A stretch of DNA of 64,000 bases from Sphingomonas sp. Leaf242 (GCF_001422045.1 NZ_LMLW01000011.1:124505-188504); one strand, 5' to 3'. Numbered from the stretch's first letter, positions 1 through 9,371 are shown. Numbers and translations are program-made. Notes: a model not told the origin generated them from the sequence alone.

Positions 1-2
1 AC

Positions 3-506
3 GATCTGCTTTTGTCCGCCGGCGTGGTCGATCCGCGTACCGGGCGTGCCATTACCCACCCCGTACGCACGTCCGATGGCGCGGTAATCGGGCCGATGCG
101 CGAGAGCCTCGTCGTACGCGCGATCAACCAGCGGCTCGCGACGATCACCGCGACGGATATCGCCCAGGGCGAGGCATTGACGATCCTGCGCTATCGCCCC
201 GGACAACAGTTCCGCCCGCATTTCGACGCCATCGGCACCGCGCGCAACCAGCGCACGAAAACCGTGCTGATCTACCTCAACGAAGGTTTTGCCGGTGGCG
301 AGACGCACTTCCCCAAACTCGGCGTCACGATCCGCCCGAAGGCCGGCGATGCGGTGTCCTTCACCAACACGCTGGCGGACGATACGACCGATCCCCAGTC
401 GCTGCACGCCGGACTTCCCGTGGTGCAGGGCGTCAAATGGCTGGCGACGCGGTGGATCCGCAAACGGCCGTTCGATGCCTGGACGGGGCCGGAAACGCAG
501 GCCTGA
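3..506 (+). CDS. 2-oxoglutarate/Fe(II)-dependent oxygenase, prolyl-4-hydroxylase type (5' end outside window)
   Basis: The reading frame is open to the left edge of the window, so this is the C-terminal part of a longer protein. The visible 168 residues carry the double-stranded beta-helix signature of the P4Hc family: an HxD iron-binding pair in RPHFD, a second iron histidine in the segment QSLHAG about 60 residues later, and a basic residue in GVKWLATRWIR in the position that binds 2-oxoglutarate. The segment GGETHFP is also typical. Such enzymes hydroxylate a proline or other residue using O2 and 2-oxoglutarate; the substrate cannot be read from sequence. Its stop codon and that of the convergent alanine racemase gene lie in one TGATCA hexamer, with no spacer for a terminator. 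Confidence 0.85.
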   Translation, partial: DLLLSAGVVDPRTGRAITHPVRTSDGAVIGPMRESLVVRAINQRLATITATDIAQGEALTILRYRPGQQFRPHFDAIGTARNQRTKTVLIYLNEGFAGGETHFPKLGVTIRPKAGDAVSFTNTLADDTTDPQSLHAGLPVVQGVKWLATRWIRKRPFDAWTGPETQA

Positions 507-1550
507 TCACGCGTCCGACCATAGTCGGTCGAGCCGTCGGCCGAGTGAGGTCAGCAGCTCGTACTGCGACATACCCGACCGCGTCGCGGCCCGTGACAGA
601 TCGCGGTCGACTGCGATCCAGTCGCCTTCGGCCAGCCCGTCAGCGTCGTCGACCCGCACCGCGAGCAGATCCATCGAAACGCGGCCGATTACAGGCAGCT
701 CGACCGTCCCTGCCCACGCCGTGCCGCGGTCCGAGAACCCGCGGAAATATCCATCCGCATAGCCGAGATTGACGATCGCGACGTCAGTATCCGCGGCTGC
801 CGTCCAGGTCGCGTTGTACCCGACCGTTTCGCCGACCGACACGCGACGCCGCTGCAACACCTGCGCCTCGACCATCGCGACGGGCTCGATGGCGGAGGCA
901 AGGCTCGATCGCGGCACGCCGCCATACAACGCCAACCCCGGCCGGGTCAGATCGAACGCATAGTCCGTCCCCAGACCGATCCCCGCAGAATTGGCGAGGC
1001 TCAGCCGACGCGCCGACGTGCGACCGACAAGCGCGGCGAAGTAATTGCGCTGGACCTCGTTCATCGCCGACTCTTCGTCCGCACAGGCCAGGTGACTCAT
1101 CAGCGTTTCGAGTTCGAGGCCGTCGAGCAGACCCGCGGCGATGTCGTCGGTGGACACACCCAGGCGATTCATGCCGGTGTCGACCATGACGTCACACGGC
1201 CCGCCGCCAGCGGCTTTCCAGCGCCCGACCTGGCCCACGGTACTCAGGACCGGGCGGGCAAACCCCGCCAACGCCGCCGCCATGTCCTCGTCGCGGACGC
1301 CATGGAGCACCGATACCGTCAGCCCGAGCGGCGCGAGCTCGGCGGCTTCCTGCCAGTTGGAGACGAAGAAATCGCGACAGCCCGCGTTGGCGAGGCGGCG
1401 CGCAACCTCGATCGCCCCGAGGCCGTAGCCGTTCGCCTTGACCGCCGCACCGCAGGCGGCGCGCCCACTCATGCGGTCGAGCGTGCGCCAGTTCTGGACG
1501 AGGGCGTCGCCGTCGAGGCGCAGGCGGAGCGGGGCAGGAATGTCGATCAC
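507..1550 (-). CDS. alr: Alanine racemase
   Basis: PLP-dependent interconversion of L- and D-alanine for peptidoglycan synthesis, cytoplasmic. The PLP lysine sits in AVKANGYGLG near residue 37, and the second catalytic tyrosine in VGYNATW; the downstream NLGYADGYFRGF and GRVSMDLLAV blocks are family hallmarks. At 347 residues it is slightly short of the usual 355-370. I chose the GTG at 1550 (protein begins VIDIPAPLRLRLDGDAL) because anything longer runs into the ATPase gene upstream and gives low-quality sequence. It starts 40 bp after the stop of btuD on the same strand, so it is probably read through from the B12 uptake operon, although a private promoter in or before the 40 bp is possible. 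Confidence 0.95.
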   Translation of the reverse strand: MIDIPAPLRLRLDGDALVQNWRTLDRMSGRAACGAAVKANGYGLGAIEVARRLANAGCRDFFVSNWQEAAELAPLGLTVSVLHGVRDEDMAAALAGFARPVLSTVGQVGRWKAAGGGPCDVMVDTGMNRLGVSTDDIAAGLLDGLELETLMSHLACADEESAMNEVQRNYFAALVGRTSARRLSLANSAGIGLGTDYAFDLTRPGLALYGGVPRSSLASAIEPVAMVEAQVLQRRRVSVGETVGYNATWTAAADTDVAIVNLGYADGYFRGFSDRGTAWAGTVELPVIGRVSMDLLAVRVDDADGLAEGDWIAVDRDLSRAATRSGMSQYELLTSLGRRLDRLWSDA

Positions 1551-1590
1551 CGGGTGCGGGATAGTGCGACGAACGGGGCGCGTCGACCGT

Positions 1591-2370
1591 CTATGCCGGT
1601 TCGATGCGGCCGACGGGCACGAACAGGCGACCGTCCTCGTCCTCCAACGTCGCGACGCGAACGCCGAAAACCTGCCCGAGCGTAACGGGCGTGAGGACAT
1701 CGGCGACCGGACCGAACGCCACGACCCGACCGTCCGCTATCAGCAGAGCGTCATCGGCGGTGCGCTGGGCCTGGACGAGGTCGTGGAGGACGATCGCCAC
1801 GCCCGCCCCGCCCGCCGCATAAGTACGCAGGCGCGCGAGCAGGTCGATCTGGTGCGACGGATCGAGGCTGGCGAGCGGTTCGTCGGCCAGCAGCCAGCGC
1901 GGCTCTCCCGCCAGCACGCGCGCGAGCAGGACGCGGGCGCGCTCGCCGCCGGACAGTTCGGCGATCGGACGATCCGCCAGATGCGTCGTTTCGGTGTCGT
2001 GCAGCGCACGCGCGATCGCCGCGTGATCGGTAGGCGACGCGGCGGCATGCGCGCCGCGGTGCGGCAACCGCCCAAGCGCCACGACGTCGCGCGCGACGAT
2101 GTTCCAATGCACGGTCGCATCCTGCGGCAGATAGCCGATCGCGCGCGCGCGCACCTTCGGGTCCATCGCCCGGACCTCCTGCGTGCCGAGCCTGACGCTA
2201 CCGGACGCATAGCCGACGAGCGCGGCCGCCGCCTTGACCAGCGTGCTCTTGCCGGCGCCGTTGGGCCCGAGAATCGCGGTCACGCGGCCGGGGCGCAGAT
2301 GCGCGGATATGTCGTCCAGCACGGTGCGCTTGCCGAGCTTCACGCTCAGACGATCGACGATCAGATCCAT
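1591..2370 (-). CDS. btuD: ABC transporter ATP-binding protein, vitamin B12 (FecE/BtuD family)
   Basis: 259-residue ATPase of the metal-chelate/cobalamin importer family, driving uptake through the BtuC permease. Walker A is GPNGAGKST near residue 38, the Q-loop is in GYLPQD, the ABC signature is LSGGERARV and Walker B is WLLADEP followed by LASLD; the H-loop histidine is in IVLHD. The ATG at 2370 is used because it overlaps the end of the permease gene by 10 bp and begins MDLIVDRLSVKLG, as expected for the fold. The family also contains iron-siderophore and heme ATPases; assignment to B12 rests on the riboswitch and btuB at the head of the operon. Confidence 0.92.
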   Translation of the reverse strand: MDLIVDRLSVKLGKRTVLDDISAHLRPGRVTAILGPNGAGKSTLVKAAAALVGYASGSVRLGTQEVRAMDPKVRARAIGYLPQDATVHWNIVARDVVALGRLPHRGAHAAASPTDHAAIARALHDTETTHLADRPIAELSGGERARVLLARVLAGEPRWLLADEPLASLDPSHQIDLLARLRTYAAGGAGVAIVLHDLVQAQRTADDALLIADGRVVAFGPVADVLTPVTLGQVFGVRVATLEDEDGRLFVPVGRIEPA

Positions 2371-3329
2371 GCGCGTCCCCGTTCCCTGAACAGCAGCCCG
2401 AGGAAGAACGGTGCACCGATCATCGCCATCGCCACGCCCAGCCGCACTTCTCCCGCGCCGGGCGCAAGCCGCACGATGCTGTCCGCGGCCAGCACGAGCG
2501 CCGCGCCGCCCAACGCCGACGGTAGCAGCAGCGCGCCCGGCCGGTGTCCGAATATCGGTCTCAGCATGTGCGGCACGATCAGGCCGACGAAGCCGATGAC
2601 GCCCGTCACCGCCACGCCCGCGCCGACCACGAGTCCGGTTCCCAGCACGACGAGCACGCGGATGCGGCCCATCCGTACGCCGAGCGACCGCGCCGCCGTC
2701 TCGCCGAGCGACAGCGAGTCGAGCGATCGCCCGGTCGTCAGCAACAGGATCGTCCCGAACAGCATGGGCGGCAGCGCGGAATATACGTCGGTCCACCCGC
2801 GGTCAGTCAGCGCGCCCATCAACCAGTCCATGACCTCCGCCACCGCATACGGGTTCGGCGCGATCGAGATCAGGAACGCGGTGAGCGCGCCGGCGAGGCT
2901 GGTCAGCACGGTGCCGGCGAGGATGAAGGTGATCGCACTCGACGATCGCCAGGTCAGCGCGGCGAGCAGCGCGACCGCGCCGCCCGCCCCGAGCATCGCC
3001 GCGACGAAGATGCCGGGCCCGGTGCCGACCCCGAAGACGATCGCGGCGACCGCGGCGAGCGCTGCGACCGACGACACGCCGACCACCGCCGGGTCCGCGA
3101 GCGGATTGCGCAGATAGCCTTGCAGCACCGCACCCGACAGACCGAGCGTCGCCCCCAGGGCGAGCCCGAGCACCGCGCGCGGCAGGCGCAGTTCGAGGAT
3201 GATCCACCAGCGTGGATCGGCCGAGAACCACGCGGACGGCGGCACCGAGACCTTCCCGCAGCCGAGCGAAACACCGAACAGCGCGATCACGAGCAGGCCG
3301 AGCGCGAGCAGTTTCAGCGTGCGGGTCAT
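2361..3329 (-). CDS. btuC: ABC transporter permease, vitamin B12 (FecCD/BtuC family)
   Basis: 322-residue inner-membrane permease with about ten hydrophobic segments, belonging to the FecCD family that imports B12, heme or ferric siderophores from a periplasmic binding protein. Family landmarks seen are LRLPRAVLGLALGATLGLSG near residue 55, GYLRNPLADPAVVG soon after, and the ATPase-contacting loop with GFVGLIVPHMLRP near residue 250. The ATG at 3329 (MTRTLKLLALG) was chosen over an upstream start because the longer version would be coded by the palindromic repeat at 3370-3473. That repeat separates it from btuF, while its 3' end overlaps btuD by 10 bp. Confidence 0.92.
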   Translation of the reverse strand: MTRTLKLLALGLLVIALFGVSLGCGKVSVPPSAWFSADPRWWIILELRLPRAVLGLALGATLGLSGAVLQGYLRNPLADPAVVGVSSVAALAAVAAIVFGVGTGPGIFVAAMLGAGGAVALLAALTWRSSSAITFILAGTVLTSLAGALTAFLISIAPNPYAVAEVMDWLMGALTDRGWTDVYSALPPMLFGTILLLTTGRSLDSLSLGETAARSLGVRMGRIRVLVVLGTGLVVGAGVAVTGVIGFVGLIVPHMLRPIFGHRPGALLLPSALGGAALVLAADSIVRLAPGAGEVRLGVAMAMIGAPFFLGLLFRERGRAWI

Positions 3330-3369
3330 TGCCGCGCGTCCCCGCCTGCTAGCGCTCCACGCCCAGCCG

Positions 3370-3473
3370 CCACCCCGGCGAAGGCCGGGGCCCAATGGGG
3401 AGACGGTCGTGACCATGCGCAGCGCTCCATTACTCTGGCCTTCCCAATTGGGCCCCGGCCTTCGCCGGGGTGG
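3370..3473. repeat. Palindromic repeat, family 1 copy A, inside the btu operon
   Basis: Two arms, about 3370-3396 and 3447-3473, are near-perfect reverse complements built around GGCGAAGGCC and GGCCTTCGCC and flanked by CCCCGG/CCGGGG. The 50-bp centre is not symmetric. A related element lies at 57980-58083. Here it sits between btuF and btuC, so the transcript would contain a strong stem within the operon, which may protect or attenuate the distal btuC-btuD part. Confidence 0.85.
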
Positions 3474-3510
3474 TGGCCAGTAGGAAGGGTCTCGATCGGG
3501 TTCGCGCGCA

Positions 3511-4323
3511 TCACAGCCCCGCCCTTATCACAGCCAGCCGCTCGAGCGCCGGCGGGATCGTCGGCCCGCCGCAGTTGATCAACACACGCGGAAACACCGC
3601 TTGCGGCGTGGTCGGCAAAAGCCGATGGCGCAGTGCCGCCCCCCGCCCGACGCGCTCCGAGGCGATGACGACATCGGGCGGCTGCGTGACGATCGTCTCC
3701 GCCGCCAGCGTGCCGGTATGCGTCAGGCCGTAGCGTACCGCGGCGTTGCGCAACCCGACGCGGGTCATCATGTCGGTCAGCAAGGTGCCGTCGCCGGTCG
3801 CCAGATCGCCGGTGATATACAGCAGCGCGCTCGGCGGGTTGGCGCTGCGCCGCGTCCACTTGGCGACGGCGCGATCGATATCGGCATTGATCCGCGCGCC
3901 ACCGGTCGGCGCCCCCACCGCATCGGCGATGTGGGTGACCTGCGCCTGGCTCTCGGCAATCGAGTCGGGAATGCCGAGCAGCAGCGTCTTCAGTCCGGCC
4001 CGCGCATACGCCGCCTGCGTCGCCGCGGGCGTGTAGGTGCTGGCGATGACGAGATCGGGGTGCAGCGCGATCACCTCCTCCGCGGTGCCGGCGGTGGCGC
4101 GAAACCGACGCGCGACGTCGAGCGGGATCGATGTCCCGCCCGGATCCTGCGAATAATGACTGATCGCCGCGATCCGCGATGCCGGCACGATCCGCACCAG
4201 CACCGCATCGACGCATGGATTGGTCGAGACGATCCCCCCGCCGCCCCGTCCGCCCGGCGGCACGGAGCAGCCCCCGAGCGTCGACGCGACCAGCAGCGCG
4301 AGGAGGATCGCCGCGCGGTTCAC
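3511..4323 (-). CDS. btuF: Cobalamin-binding periplasmic lipoprotein
   Basis: 270-residue substrate-binding protein of the TroA/BtuF class. The N-terminus has a hydrophobic signal and a lipobox LGGC near residue 19, so the mature protein is probably lipid-anchored in the periplasm. The body shows the class III layout: STNPCVDAVLVRIVP (first domain start), a long middle helix, and ATAGTAEEVIALHPDLVIAS, which is a BtuF/FhuD-type block. It starts 4 bp inside the end of btuB (ATGA overlap) and is followed, after a palindromic repeat, by btuC and btuD. Ligand identity (corrinoid) is inferred from the riboswitch. Confidence 0.9.
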   Translation of the reverse strand: MNRAAILLALLVASTLGGCSVPPGGRGGGGIVSTNPCVDAVLVRIVPASRIAAISHYSQDPGGTSIPLDVARRFRATAGTAEEVIALHPDLVIASTYTPAATQAAYARAGLKTLLLGIPDSIAESQAQVTHIADAVGAPTGGARINADIDRAVAKWTRRSANPPSALLYITGDLATGDGTLLTDMMTRVGLRNAAVRYGLTHTGTLAAETIVTQPPDVVIASERVGRGAALRHRLLPTTPQAVFPRVLINCGGPTIPPALERLAVIRAGL

Positions 4324-6221
4324 TTCAGACGCAACCGCACGCCGCCATAGGCCGCCCGACCATAGGTGCCGTAGCCGGCGATCGTCTGGTACGACGCGTC
4401 GGTGATGTTATCGACGCGGCCATAGACCGCGAACCGCTCGCCGATCGGGAACTCCGCCCGGACGCCGCCGAGCGCATAGCCATCGAGCCGCACCGCATTG
4501 GCGGAGTCGTCGAAACTGTCGCCGACCATCGTTACCGTGCCGCCGATCGACAGCCCGAACGGGAACCGGTAATCCGCGTTGACGCTCGCGGTCTGCTCGG
4601 GTCGCCGCGCGAGGGTCTTGCCGAAATCGTCGCCGATCGACCGGTTTTCGGTGTGGATATAGCTGTAGTTCGCGGTCAGCGTCAGCGCATCGACCGGGCG
4701 CAGCGCCAGCGTGAACTCGGCGCCGTCGGCCTCGGCACGCGCGACGTTGTCGTACACGCCGAACGGACGATTGGCGCAGATCGAACCGGGTGTCGTCAGC
4801 TCGGTCGGACTGCAATCGCGGAAGTCGATCTGGTTGCGCGTGCGTCGGTTGAAATAGGTGACGCCGACGCGCGCCCGGTTACCGAGAAACGCCTGCTCGA
4901 CGCCGATATCGAAGTTGCGCGCGGTTTCCGGATCGAGACCGCGGTTCCCGTAATCGGAGAAGAGCTGGTACAAGGTCGGTGCCTTGAAGCCCTCGCCATA
5001 GCTCGCGCGGACGGTGGTGCCGGTCCGCAACGCCAGCGCGGCATTGGCGCCGAACGTCGTGTGACTGCCGAAATCGTCGTGGTCGTCGTTGCGGACGCCG
5101 CCGGTCAGCGTGAGGATATCGATCGGCTTGACGATCAACTGGCCATAAACGCTGGTGATGCCGGTGTCGGCGTAGCTGAAGCCGTCGTTATAGCGGCTGT
5201 TCTCGCGCTCGACGCCGGCGACGACACGGACCTGGTCGAGCGGGCGGAAGTCGCCCTGATATTCGTAGCGCTCGCTGCGGCCGCGACCGATGAAGCTCGG
5301 GTCGGTGCCGAAGGTCGGATCGTAATTGTCGCGGTTGATGTCGGCGATCGTGAACGCCACGCGATTGTTGAACCGGCCATCGGCGAAGTTCGCATGAAGC
5401 CCGGCATAGCCGTAGATCTCCTGCGTCTTCGAATATTCGGGGTCGTCCGCCAGGACAAAATCGGGCGCCGGAAAGCCGTCGATGTAGACCTTGCTGTCCG
5501 CATAATAGCCGCGCAGGTCGAGGCCGATCCCGGGCGCGAACTCGACGCCCAGCCGCCCCGCCGCGCCATATTGGCGATACCCGTCGCGCTCGGTGCCGCT
5601 CGCCGCCGACGAGATGCCGTCGGTCCGCAGATAGCCGCCGGTCAGCGAGCCCGAGACCGGCCCCTTCGCGCCCGACACGCCCGCACTCGCGAACACGCTG
5701 TCGGCATAGCCATATTCGGCGTTGGCGCGGGCCTGCACGCCTTCGGTCGGCGTCGCGGTGATGATGTTGACCACGCCGCCGATCGCCTGGCTGCCCCACG
5801 GCACCGAGTTCGGCCCGCGCAACACTTCGATCCGCTCGACCGAGCTCGACAACAGGTTGGCGAAGTTGAAGCCGCCCCCGGTCGACGACGGATCGTTGAC
5901 GCGGACGCCGTCAATCACGACCAAGGTCTGGTCGGATTCGGCGCCGCGGATCCGCACGCCGGTCAGCGCGCCGACCGAGCCGTTGCGCGTGACGGTGACG
6001 CCCGGCGTGGTCGCGAGCAGGTCGGACACCACCGTCGTCTGGCGGCGTTCGATCTCGGTGCGGTCGATCACCGTCACCGCCTGGCCGACTTCGCTAGCCG
6101 GTTGCGCGACGCGGGCGGCGGTGACGACCAGTTCGGGCGTATCGCCATCGGGAATGGATTGTGCGTAGGCGGGCGACGCGATTGCTGCCGCCGCGCTCAG
6201 AAGTAGGAATGTTTTCGTCAT
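4320..6221 (-). CDS. btuB: TonB-dependent vitamin B12 receptor
   Basis: 633-residue outer-membrane receptor. Signal peptide of 20 residues ending AYAQ, then a TonB box (ELVVTA) near residue 30, a plug domain with GVRIRGAESDQTLVVIDGV and a VERIEVLRGPNS segment, and a 22-strand barrel ending in aromatic-rich strands (last residues VRLRLK). The plug and barrel pattern matches BtuB better than siderophore receptors. It is the first gene after a cobalamin riboswitch, and translation of btuF overlaps its stop by 4 bp. The ATG at 6221 is chosen because the signal peptide begins there; a longer frame would run into the riboswitch. Confidence 0.93.
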   Translation of the reverse strand: MTKTFLLLSAAAAIASPAYAQSIPDGDTPELVVTAARVAQPASEVGQAVTVIDRTEIERRQTTVVSDLLATTPGVTVTRNGSVGALTGVRIRGAESDQTLVVIDGVRVNDPSSTGGGFNFANLLSSSVERIEVLRGPNSVPWGSQAIGGVVNIITATPTEGVQARANAEYGYADSVFASAGVSGAKGPVSGSLTGGYLRTDGISSAASGTERDGYRQYGAAGRLGVEFAPGIGLDLRGYYADSKVYIDGFPAPDFVLADDPEYSKTQEIYGYAGLHANFADGRFNNRVAFTIADINRDNYDPTFGTDPSFIGRGRSERYEYQGDFRPLDQVRVVAGVERENSRYNDGFSYADTGITSVYGQLIVKPIDILTLTGGVRNDDHDDFGSHTTFGANAALALRTGTTVRASYGEGFKAPTLYQLFSDYGNRGLDPETARNFDIGVEQAFLGNRARVGVTYFNRRTRNQIDFRDCSPTELTTPGSICANRPFGVYDNVARAEADGAEFTLALRPVDALTLTANYSYIHTENRSIGDDFGKTLARRPEQTASVNADYRFPFGLSIGGTVTMVGDSFDDSANAVRLDGYALGGVRAEFPIGERFAVYGRVDNITDASYQTIAGYGTYGRAAYGGVRLRLK

Positions 6222-6345
6222 CGGGCACGTCCTGAACAGAACCGCCTGCGACCATTCGCAGTGCGGCCAGACGTCTCTCGCTCGAGGATGCCCCATGGGG
6301 GCCTCTCGTCCGCGCCGGACACCCGCCCGCGCAGTGGATCGACCG

Positions 6346-6545
6346 TGAGAGGCAGGTCTCCTGGCTTCCGGGTCTTCGCGCCCACCCCGCCTTCCCAGGC
6401 TGTCACCCAGTGGCATATCCGGGGTGGCCGCTATCCGGTCACAGTTGCGGGTACAGCGCCGGTCTTGCGGCTCTGGTCATGACGACCCTCCCGCGCACCG
6501 ACTTCCCTTTTGATCCCGTCGCCGGGAACCCTTCACGTCACCGCC
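6346..6545 (-). ncRNA. Cobalamin riboswitch (adenosylcobalamin aptamer)
   Basis: Read on the minus strand the leader of btuB contains all the conserved blocks of the AdoCbl aptamer in order: GGGAAGTCGGTGCG, CTGTACCCGCAACTGTG, the B12-box core GCCACTG at 6408-6414, CTGGGAAGGCGGG, and the closing GAAGCCAGGAGACCTGCC near 6350-6367. The aptamer ends about 125 bp before the btuB ATG, leaving room for an expression platform. Established behaviour of the class is repression of B12 uptake genes when the coenzyme is plentiful. The exact 5' limit is approximate. Confidence 0.97.
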
Positions 6546-6568
6546 ATTAGTCGCAGCCCAGGCACGGG

Positions 6569-8623
6569 TCAACGCAGGCCGTAGCGGACCCCGACCCAGA
6601 TCGTCCTCGGCGTCGCGCGCTCGACGATGTTGGCGCCGCTGATCCCCGCCTCGACCCGCTCGTTCAACATGTTTTCGGCACGCAGCTCGGCGACCAGCGA
6701 CCGCATGATCGGCAGCGCGGCATAGCCGTCGAGCGTGGTCGCGGGCGCGAGCACCCGCGTATTCTGGTCGTCGTCGAACTGCCTACCGATATGGCGCAAG
6801 GTCAGCGAGAGCGCGGCGGCATCGCGGTGCCAGTCGACCGTTCCCGACACCGCGTCGCGCGGCATCTGCGCCGGCCGCAATCCGTCGAGCGCTGCGGTGA
6901 TCCCCGATCCCTCGACGGTCGAATTGGTATGCGACCACGACGCCTGCACGCCGAGTGGACCGGGACGATACGACGCATCGAGTTCGAACCCGTGCGCGCG
7001 GATCGCATCGAGATTCTGGCGGACGCGGTAGGTCGTCACGCCGGGCAGGACCTGCGCCGGGCTGGTGGTCGTGACGTTGGCGATGGCGTCCTTGAGCCGG
7101 TTGTAGAAATAGGTCGCAGCAATGCTGACACTTCGCGCGGGCGCCAGCGTGACGCCGCCCTCGACCCCGGTCAGCCGCTCGGGCGAAAGCAGTGCATTCG
7201 CGGCGGTGGCGTCGTTGCCGACGCGGAACGGGCGATACAGTTCGTTGAGCGTCGGCAACCGCCAGCCGCGATACCCCGCGGCGCGTAGCGTGATCGCATC
7301 GGCGGGCTGGTAGGCGATACCGGCGCGGCCGGTCGTCTCGCTGCCGTCGCGATCGGCGTAGCGCTGGTTCGTGAGTGCAGGGCCGACGGCGAGCGGCCGT
7401 TCGGATAGATAGCCGCCGTCGATCGACCACCAGTCGACGCGTCCGCCCAGGCTGAAAGTGAAGTCGCCCGCGACCACGCTGCCGTCCGCGAAGATTCCGG
7501 TAGTGGTGGTTCTTCCTCCGGCCTCGCGGCGCCGCGTCGGGACCGCCGCGACGAAGGTGTAGAGTTCCTGCGTCTTGCCGCTGACATCGCGAACATCTGC
7601 GCCCAGCCGCAACGTGATGCTCTCGCCCAGCGGCGGCAGGATCTCGATCCGCCCGCCAAGCCCGGTCGCGGGCGTATTATACTGGTTCAGCGACTGGATC
7701 GCGGTCGTGCGCGCGGCATTGATGCTGTTGAAGCTGCTCGCGAATGCGCGCGTCTGGATATAGGCGAGCGCCGAATAGCCCCAGTCGCCGCGCCCGATCA
7801 GCCGGATGCTCGCATCGGCGCCCTCGCTCGTATTATCGGTGAAATCGGCCCCACGGTCGCGCCGGTCGGTGAAGGCGCTGGCGTTCACCTGCAACTCGGT
7901 CTTCGCGCCGATCCCGACGACGGTCCTGATCGCACCCGACGCCTGCTCGTACGGCGCGGGCCGATCGACGATCCCGCGACTGTCGGCCACCGTCGGCGTG
8001 AAACCGTCGCCGCGCGCATAGGCGCCGGACAGCGTCGCGAACCCGCCCTCGCGGACCAGCGCCGCCGAACCCTGCGCATCGACCGAGTCCCGGCTGCCAT
8101 AAGCCACGCTGCCCTGGAACGGCGTCAGGTCGCTCGGCGTCGCGCTTTCGAGTTCGACCGTACCGGCGAGAGCGCCCGGCCCCTGATAGCCACTGCCGCC
8201 GCCGCGCGTCACCCGGATGCGGCCCAGTCGTCCGGTCGCATAGGCGGGAAACGCGACCCACCCGCCGAACGGATCCGCCTGTGGCACGCCATCGAGGATC
8301 AGCAGCGCGCGGCTCGACGCATTGCCGCCGATTCCGCGCAAAGAAATCCCCTGGCTGGTCGGGTTGGCGCTGCGCGAATCGGAGCGGCGGAACTGCTGCA
8401 AGCCGGCGACATCGGCGAGCACGCTCTCCAGCCGGTTGCCGGCATTGGCGTCGATCCGGTCGCGCTCGATCGTGACGATGTCGTAGGCGCGATCGCCCGG
8501 TGCCGGCGCCAGCCCGCGCCCGGTCACGACGATATCGGGTGCAGGTTCGGGGGTCGATTGCGCGATGCCAGCGCCGGACGACAGGAGGACGCAAACGAGT
8601 GCAGAGATCGGAAGGCGAATCAT
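6569..8623 (-). CDS. TonB-dependent receptor, substrate unknown
   Basis: 684-residue outer-membrane receptor with a signal peptide (about 21 residues, ending GIAQ), a TonB-box-like DIVVTG near residue 30, a plug with GISLRGIGGNASSRALLILDGVPQ split over about residues 92-112, and a barrel ending GVRYGLR. The plug lists QADPFGGWV, a pattern of the short sphingomonad receptors, but nothing indicates the ligand. It lies on the minus strand 61 bp after kdpE and ends just upstream of the cobalamin riboswitch of btuB, so it is not itself under that riboswitch. It could be a second corrinoid or metal-chelate receptor, which is only a guess from position. Confidence 0.85.
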   Translation of the reverse strand: MIRLPISALVCVLLSSGAGIAQSTPEPAPDIVVTGRGLAPAPGDRAYDIVTIERDRIDANAGNRLESVLADVAGLQQFRRSDSRSANPTSQGISLRGIGGNASSRALLILDGVPQADPFGGWVAFPAYATGRLGRIRVTRGGGSGYQGPGALAGTVELESATPSDLTPFQGSVAYGSRDSVDAQGSAALVREGGFATLSGAYARGDGFTPTVADSRGIVDRPAPYEQASGAIRTVVGIGAKTELQVNASAFTDRRDRGADFTDNTSEGADASIRLIGRGDWGYSALAYIQTRAFASSFNSINAARTTAIQSLNQYNTPATGLGGRIEILPPLGESITLRLGADVRDVSGKTQELYTFVAAVPTRRREAGGRTTTTGIFADGSVVAGDFTFSLGGRVDWWSIDGGYLSERPLAVGPALTNQRYADRDGSETTGRAGIAYQPADAITLRAAGYRGWRLPTLNELYRPFRVGNDATAANALLSPERLTGVEGGVTLAPARSVSIAATYFYNRLKDAIANVTTTSPAQVLPGVTTYRVRQNLDAIRAHGFELDASYRPGPLGVQASWSHTNSTVEGSGITAALDGLRPAQMPRDAVSGTVDWHRDAAALSLTLRHIGRQFDDDQNTRVLAPATTLDGYAALPIMRSLVAELRAENMLNERVEAGISGANIVERATPRTIWVGVRYGLR

Positions 8624-8684
8624 CGCCGGCGCATGGCAGCTTTACCCCGTCTCTGGAAAGCGGGCAGACCGGCCCGATCGCCGT

Positions 8685-9371
8685 TCAGCTGTCGGTGCGC
8701 AGACGGTAGCCGACCCCAAGTTCGTTGGCGATCACGCTGCCGACCGGATCCGGCGCCTCGAGTTTCTGGCGCAGGTTGCGGATCACGATGCGGAGATATT
8801 CGATCCGCGGATCCTCATCGCCACCCCAGGCCGCGGCGATGATCTTGTCGTGCGTGACGACGCGCCCACTGTGCCGGGCGAGCACCGCAAGCACCTCGTG
8901 CTCCTTGCGCGTCAGATGCAGTTCCTCGCCGTCGCGCGTCACGACGCGGCGATCGAGATCGATCGTCAGGCCCCCCTTCCGCACGAGCTTGGGCGCAGTG
9001 TCGGCGGTGGCCCGATGCCGCAGCGCGACACGCAACCGCGCGAGCAGTTCGTCGCTGTCGAACGGCTTGGTGACGAAATCGTCGGCACCGAGATCGAGCG
9101 CGGCGACCTTCTCGTCGGTCGCGTCGCGCGCCGACACCACCAGGATCACCGCATCGCCGTCGCGCCGCAGCACCGGGATCAAGCTGAGACCATCGCGATC
9201 GGGCAACCCAAGGTCGAGCAGGATCGCGCTCGGGTGCTCGGCGGCCGCGCAGGCGATCGCACTGCGCGCGTCGACCGCTTCGACCACCGCATAGCCCGCG
9301 CGTTCCAGCGTGTTGCGGAGCAGGCGGCGGATCGAGATTTCGTCGTCGACGACCAGGATCTTGGCGGGCAT
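8685..9371 (-). CDS. kdpE: Potassium-responsive response regulator KdpE
   Basis: 228-residue OmpR/PhoB-type regulator: receiver domain with acidic pair in VVDDE near residue 7, phospho-aspartate in LLDLGLPDRDG near residue 52 and the conserved KPFD lysine near residue 101; then a winged-helix DNA-binding domain with LTRKEHEVLAVLARHSGRVV. It is phosphorylated by KdpD and activates kdp transcription at low potassium or high osmolarity. Its ATG overlaps the kdpD stop by one base (TGATG), giving tight translational coupling. Confidence 0.97.
   Translation of the reverse strand: MPAKILVVDDEISIRRLLRNTLERAGYAVVEAVDARSAIACAAAEHPSAILLDLGLPDRDGLSLIPVLRRDGDAVILVVSARDATDEKVAALDLGADDFVTKPFDSDELLARLRVALRHRATADTAPKLVRKGGLTIDLDRRVVTRDGEELHLTRKEHEVLAVLARHSGRVVTHDKIIAAAWGGDEDPRIEYLRIVIRNLRQKLEAPDPVGSVIANELGVGYRLRTDS

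Noticed and set aside
1551..1700. A 50-residue N-terminal extension of alanine racemase
   Set aside because: It overlaps the btuD coding end and reads as Arg/Ser-rich out-of-frame sequence; the GTG at 1550 gives the normal start.
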